A stretch of 43,582 nucleotides of DNA from Oscillatoriales cyanobacterium (GTDB taxonomy: Bacteria; Cyanobacteriota; Cyanobacteriia; Cyanobacteriales; Microcoleaceae). The DNA lies in the NCBI GenBank assembly GCA_004292745.1, contig RDXH01000034.1, positions 1 through 43,582 of the forward strand. The letters run 5' to 3'. This document shows, piece after piece, positions 40,189 through 43,582 of the stretch. The notes under the pieces are model-generated. The model was not told the origin of the DNA, did not search any database, and saw only the letters and a program-made list of their open reading frames with translations. Each line of letters starts with the position of its first letter. Position 1 is the stretch's first letter. The translations under genes were made by a program, and so were the position numbers.

Positions 40189-40383
40189 GTAGGGGAGAAG
40201 CATTCGGGAGACAATCCATGAAAGATAGACAAAGCATTGTGCCCGAATGCAACGCCTGACCCCAACCAAAAATCCCGATTTAGAATTCCCCATCGCGGTT
40301 TACCTGTGGGGTTTGGGCGAAGCATTTGGGTCATTATTTACCTATACCATATAGGATTTTTCGCCCAAATGCTTCGCCCCTAC
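40189..40383. repeat. GTAG-bounded BIME-like repeat D
   Basis: 195 bases, with stem at 40315-40331/40363-40379 (one mismatch, GGGT for GGGC). Its terminal CTAC, read on the minus strand as GTAG, supplies the TAG stop of tsaE; the adjacent ATTCCATCACCC flank, shared with A-C, encodes the FHHP end of that protein. Confidence 0.9.
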
Positions 40384-40859
40384 GGGTGATGGAATGAATC
40401 AGGATTGTATAAGGGCAAATCCTGTAATTGCCAATTACCAATCAATTCAATTTGTCGCCCCTGGTCGCAATAATTTAAACAAATTTGCAAATAATTATCT
40501 GGTTTGTAGGGCAATTTTTCCGCCCATTCAATCGCTACAATTCCCAAATCCATTTCTAATCCGTCCCAATAACTTTCTAAGTGCAAAGCCTCCACTTCGT
40601 CTGTTTCTAAACGATACAAGTCTAAATGATAAAGAGGAATTCTCCCTGTTAAATACTCGTTAATGAGGGTAAAAGTAGGACTTTCAATGGAATCTTGAAT
40701 TTCTAAACCTTCAGCGATGCCTTGAACTAAAGTAGTTTTGCCAGCGCCCAAATCTCCTTCTAATAAGATGACAGTGCCGGCGGGGAGCGATCGCCCTAGT
40801 GTTACACCCAACTTGCGCGTAGCTTCCGCATCGGGAAGAGAAAGTATGATTTTAGTCAT
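40380..40859 (-). CDS. tsaE: tRNA threonylcarbamoyladenosine biosynthesis ATPase TsaE
   Basis: 159 residues. P-loop G35-DLGAGKT42, SPTFTLINEY and the YHLDLYRLE box, plus IVAIEWAEKLP (Walker B-like region), identify TsaE. This ATPase works with TsaB and TsaD to place threonylcarbamoyl on A37 of ANN-decoding tRNAs. It lies four bases after yvcK on the same strand, so it is almost certainly co-transcribed. The last four residues (FHHP) and the stop come from repeat D. The natural C-terminus of this family is variable, so activity is probably unaffected. Confidence 0.93.
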   Translation of the reverse strand: MTKIILSLPDAEATRKLGVTLGRSLPAGTVILLEGDLGAGKTTLVQGIAEGLEIQDSIESPTFTLINEYLTGRIPLYHLDLYRLETDEVEALHLESYWDGLEMDLGIVAIEWAEKLPYKPDNYLQICLNYCDQGRQIELIGNWQLQDLPLYNPDSFHHP

Positions 40860-40863
40860 TAAC

Positions 40864-42264
40864 TTAAATATTTTGGGCGCGACTGTACCAACGCAGCAAC
40901 ATCCCAGCTAATCTCTGAGAATTGTGACGAATTAAACCGGTATTTTCATCTTCATCCATGACATTGGCAATCACAATTCGCCGCCCCAATTGCGTTACCG
41001 CTTCTCGATCGAGTACCACAGGATAGGAATTCTCCTGAGAATAACGGATCAAAGCCTTTGCAGAAGGGACTTTTCCTTGAACTACTACAGCATCAAATAG
41101 TGGCCGGCCGCAAGCACGGTCGATCGCCCGAATATGATCCGCTACCGTATATCCATCAGTTTCCCCCGGCTGAGTCATAATATTGCAGACATAAATGCGC
41201 GGAACTTGACTATTGGCGATCGCCTCAGCAATTTCCGGCACCAACAAATTCGGAATTACACTGGTATACAGACTCCCTGGCCCAATAATCATAAAATCAG
41301 CTTCCTGAAGCCCTTCCACAGCCCTCGGCAAAGCCGGAGGATTAGCAGGAGTGCAGCCTATTTTGAGGATTTGCCCGTTAGCTTTGGTAATGCTGGACTC
41401 CCCCTCAATTCTCCGGCCGTCCGCCAGTTCTGCCCACAAAGAAACATCGCTCAGAGTAGCCGGCAGCACTTCCCCCCTCACGGCTAAAACTTTAGAACTA
41501 GCGGCGATCGCCTGTTCCAAGTCTCCAGCAATATCACTCATCGCCGTCAAAAACAAATTCCCAAAACTGTGACCAACCAAACCGTCACCGGCCCGAAAAC
41601 GATATTGAAACAACTCAGTCAATAACTTTTCCTCATCAGCCAAAGCAGCCAAACAATTGCGAATATCACCCGGTGGTAGCACCCCAATTTCTCGCCGCAG
41701 CCGCCCCGAAGACCCACCGTCATCGGCAACGGTGACAATAGCAGTGATTTTGGCACTATAGTCCTTCAATCCTCTCAGCAAATTGGACAGACCCGTACCG
41801 CCACCGAGGGCGACTATTTTCGGTCCGCGGTGCAACCTGCGGTGATTGAGGAGTCGATCGACCAATTCCTCGTTTCCTTCGGGCATCAGCACTTGAGTAA
41901 TTGAGTTCAAACTGCGGGTTTGTCCCCACAGAATCAACAAAATCCCGGTGGCGATGACTAGGGGACCCGATATGTAATTGGGAACGACTTCCGCAATCCA
42001 CGTCAAAAAATTTCTCAATAATTGCAACAAAAAGAAAATGGGAGTCATCCCAGTCCAGATTGCTAAACCCAAACTGGCAAGTACCACACCGCTAGCACTG
42101 ATCAGCAGCCAGCGTTTCACCAACAGTCCGGGGGATAACCACTTAAACCACTGGTGAACTCGCCCGTTTCGCAAAGAGGAAGGGTAAGGATTTCTGGATT
42201 TGGTGACAACCTGTCTCGTTTTAGCCCAAACACGCAGGGCTTTGGGAAATGAACTAATTGACAT
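40864..42264 (-). CDS. yvcK: Gluconeogenesis factor YvcK/CofD-like protein
   Basis: 466 residues. Two hydrophobic segments (about 49-70 and 77-112) anchor the N-terminus, followed by the YvcK fold: [20 protein letters not shown] (about 149-168), [59 protein letters not shown] and [17 protein letters not shown]. YvcK binds UDP-sugars in Bacillus and affects wall synthesis and carbon use, and is related to the CofD transferase. The membrane-anchored form is common in cyanobacteria. It is the first gene of the yvcK-tsaE pair; the 164-base gap to the divergent ATPase gene holds promoters for both directions. Confidence 0.92.
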   Translation of the reverse strand: MSISSFPKALRVWAKTRQVVTKSRNPYPSSLRNGRVHQWFKWLSPGLLVKRWLLISASGVVLASLGLAIWTGMTPIFFLLQLLRNFLTWIAEVVPNYISGPLVIATGILLILWGQTRSLNSITQVLMPEGNEELVDRLLNHRRLHRGPKIVALGGGTGLSNLLRGLKDYSAKITAIVTVADDGGSSGRLRREIGVLPPGDIRNCLAALADEEKLLTELFQYRFRAGDGLVGHSFGNLFLTAMSDIAGDLEQAIAASSKVLAVRGEVLPATLSDVSLWAELADGRRIEGESSITKANGQILKIGCTPANPPALPRAVEGLQEADFMIIGPGSLYTSVIPNLLVPEIAEAIANSQVPRIYVCNIMTQPGETDGYTVADHIRAIDRACGRPLFDAVVVQGKVPSAKALIRYSQENSYPVVLDREAVTQLGRRIVIANVMDEDENTGLIRHNSQRLAGMLLRWYSRAQNI

Positions 42265-42428
42265 GGTTAATTAGTCTTAAGGGTATGGGAACAGCTAAAC
42301 CTGACAAATTTAGAATACAAGAGAGTTTTGATTCTGACAGTCAATTTAAGTTATTAATCATTAGTCAAGACTGATTAGTCAATAGCTAGACTGATGACTG
42401 GGGAATGATAACATCTTAATCGCATCTT

Positions 42429-43211
42429 ATGGCTGAGCCACTAATCGAACTCAAGGGGATAAGTAAGTCCTTCAATCAAACTCCAATCCTCGATGGAGTC
42501 GATCTGAAGATTTATCGGGGAGAGGCCCTGGCAATTATTGGCCCTTCCGGGACTGGGAAATCTACGATTTTGCGGATAATTGCGGGTTTGCTGGTTCCAG
42601 ATGCCGGTGAGGTTTTTGTTCAGGGACAGCGCAGGATAGGATGGGTGGACGACGTGACCGATCCGATCGGGATTGGGATGGTGTTTCAGCAAGCGGCTTT
42701 GTTTGATTCGCTGACGGTGGAGGAGAACGTTGGTTTTTTACTTTACCAGCATTCTAAGCTGTCGCGCCGCCGGATTCGGGAATTGGTGGAGGAAAAGCTG
42801 GAGATGGTGGGTTTGCCAAAAATTGGCGATCGCTATCCAGCCCAGTTGTCTGGGGGAATGCGGAAGCGCGTCAGTTTTGCCCGTGCCATTATGGCTAATC
42901 CCGATCATGCTAGGGATAATCCAGAGGTTTTGTTGTACGACGAACCCACCGCGGGTTTAGATCCCATCGCTTCGACGGTAATTGAAGATTTAATCCGCGA
43001 TTTGCAGAGGGCTCAGGGTGTGTGCAGCACTTATGCGATCGTCACTCACCAAGACAGTACCATCCGTCGCACAGCCGATCGCATCGTGTTCCTGTATCGA
43101 GGTAAGGTGCAGTGGGAGGGCCAAGTCAGCGACATTGCAACGACAGATAATTTATTAATTCAACAATTTTTTAGTGGCAGGGTTACTGGGCCGATTCAAG
43201 TCATTGGATAG
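42429..43211 (+). CDS. mlaF: ABC transporter ATPase, MlaF-like
   Basis: 260 residues. Walker A G38-PSGTGKST46, Q-loop GMVFQQAALFDSLTVEENV, signature LSGGMRKRVSFARAI, Walker B VLLYDEPTAGLDP and H-loop VTHQD are complete. QQAALFDSLTVEENVGF is characteristic of MlaF/Ttg2A ATPases, which drive lipid transport between the inner and outer membranes with an MlaE permease and an MCE-domain protein. Plant TGD3 is the chloroplast relative. No permease or MCE gene follows in the window; the next reading frame is not one of these. The stop is inside an 11-base duplicated TCATTGGATAG that begins a heptamer array. Confidence 0.88.
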   Translation: MAEPLIELKGISKSFNQTPILDGVDLKIYRGEALAIIGPSGTGKSTILRIIAGLLVPDAGEVFVQGQRRIGWVDDVTDPIGIGMVFQQAALFDSLTVEENVGFLLYQHSKLSRRRIRELVEEKLEMVGLPKIGDRYPAQLSGGMRKRVSFARAIMANPDHARDNPEVLLYDEPTAGLDPIASTVIEDLIRDLQRAQGVCSTYAIVTHQDSTIRRTADRIVFLYRGKVQWEGQVSDIATTDNLLIQQFFSGRVTGPIQVIG

Positions 43212-43520
43212 TCATTGGATAGTCAGTTGGCAGTTGGCAGTTGGCAGTTGATAGTTGTCAGTTGGCAGTTGATAGTGGTTAGTAGACAGTGGTTAGTTGG
43301 CAGTTGGCAGTTGGCAGTTGTCAGTTGGCAGTTGGCAGTTGATAGTTGGCAGTTGGCAGTTGATGGTTGGCAGTTGGCAGTTGATGGTTGGCAGTTGGCA
43401 GTTGATGGTTGGCAGTTGGCAGTTGATGGTTGGCAGTTGGCAGTTGATGGTTGGCAGTTGATAGTTGGCAGTTGGCAGTTGATAGTGGTTAGTAGACAGT
43501 GGTTAGTAGACAGTGGTTAA
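43199..43520. repeat. Long heptamer array TTGGCAG/TTGATGG/TTGATAG
   Basis: More than 40 tandem heptamers. A 21-base higher-order unit (TTGGCAGTTGGCAGTTGATGG) recurs about five times between 43344 and 43460, and TAGTGGTTAGTAGACAG occurs at both ends. The frame stays open across it (WQLAVDG repeats) only because 21 is a multiple of 3. Confidence 0.95.
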
Positions 43521-43546
43521 TTGTTAGTATTGTTGGGAGATAGCAT

Positions 43547-43582
43547 ATGTCACAAACAAACTTTCAGAAGTTAGATGTTTAT
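43547..43582 (+). CDS. Start of a gene cut by the window edge
   Basis: GGGAGA eight bases before the ATG, then twelve codons reading MSQTNFQKLDVY. The NFxKLxVY start resembles small four-helix-bundle (S23/intervening-sequence) proteins, but twelve residues cannot settle it. Confidence 0.5.
   Translation, partial: MSQTNFQKLDVY

Noticed and set aside
38768-40383. Composite IS transposon interpretation of the RAYT block
   Set aside because: The four flanking repeats carry no transposase of their own and the central gene is a RAYT, so the REP/BIME reading fits better than an IS-flanked cargo.
43215-43520. 101-codon open frame made of WQLAVDG repeats
   Set aside because: It is a translated heptamer array; openness follows from the 21-base period.

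Overview
The window reads as chromosome of a filamentous cyanobacterium of the Microcoleus/Oscillatoria kind. This is inferred from frequent GCGATCGC (HIP1) octamers, heptanucleotide tandem repeats (STRR type), and cyanobacteria-typical genes: DUF3110, an NblB-like HEAT protein, a Tic236/TamB-like giant, a Ser/Thr-kinase/ATPase/histidine-kinase giant and a CheB-CheR-histidine-kinase hybrid. No tRNA, rRNA or CRISPR array was recognised.

Layout. 1-906: broken histidine-kinase remnant split by a small TA-bounded element, with a second copy nearby. 907-2642: three small genes, two apparently exported (DUF3574 and an unknown). 2643-4463: repeat island, then rpsA and its terminator. 4799-9913: hybrid chemotaxis-type sensor kinase and a HAD phosphatase. 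10098-16919: TamB-like envelope protein (minus strand). 17203-18506: DUF3110 protein and murQ. 18876-26945 (minus): 2081-residue kinase and, upstream of it, a CAP/RTX protein. 27232-28518 (minus): NblB-like protein and a CBS-pair protein. 28631-31432: thioredoxin-like ferredoxin, PBP4-type DacB and an epoxide-hydrolase-like enzyme. 31813-32925 (minus): recA. 33215-36411: GT39-type membrane glycosyltransferase and a PGM1-like ATP-grasp ligase. 36605-37213 (minus): lepB. 37446-38771: pyrC. 38768-40383: a RAYT transposase between four GTAG-bounded palindromic repeats. 40380-42264 (minus): yvcK-tsaE. 42429-43211: MlaF-like ATPase, then a heptamer array and the first codons of another gene.

The genes are largely housekeeping: translation and tRNA modification, recombination, wall recycling and trimming, protein secretion, pyrimidine synthesis and outer-membrane biogenesis, plus two very large signalling proteins. 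The unusual layer is the repeats. At least six families occupy most intergenic space, sit in all five convergent junctions, supply or touch the stop codons of about eight genes, and lie in frame inside two giant genes. The most coherent candidate system is the RAYT gene at 39285-39899. Its flanking repeats begin with GTAG on both strands followed by long hairpins, the signature of REP/BIME sequences used by RAYT enzymes. Other GTAGGGG...CCCCTAC elements are scattered over the window, including inside the kinase gene, and one isolated GTAGGGG end lies in the TamB-like gene.
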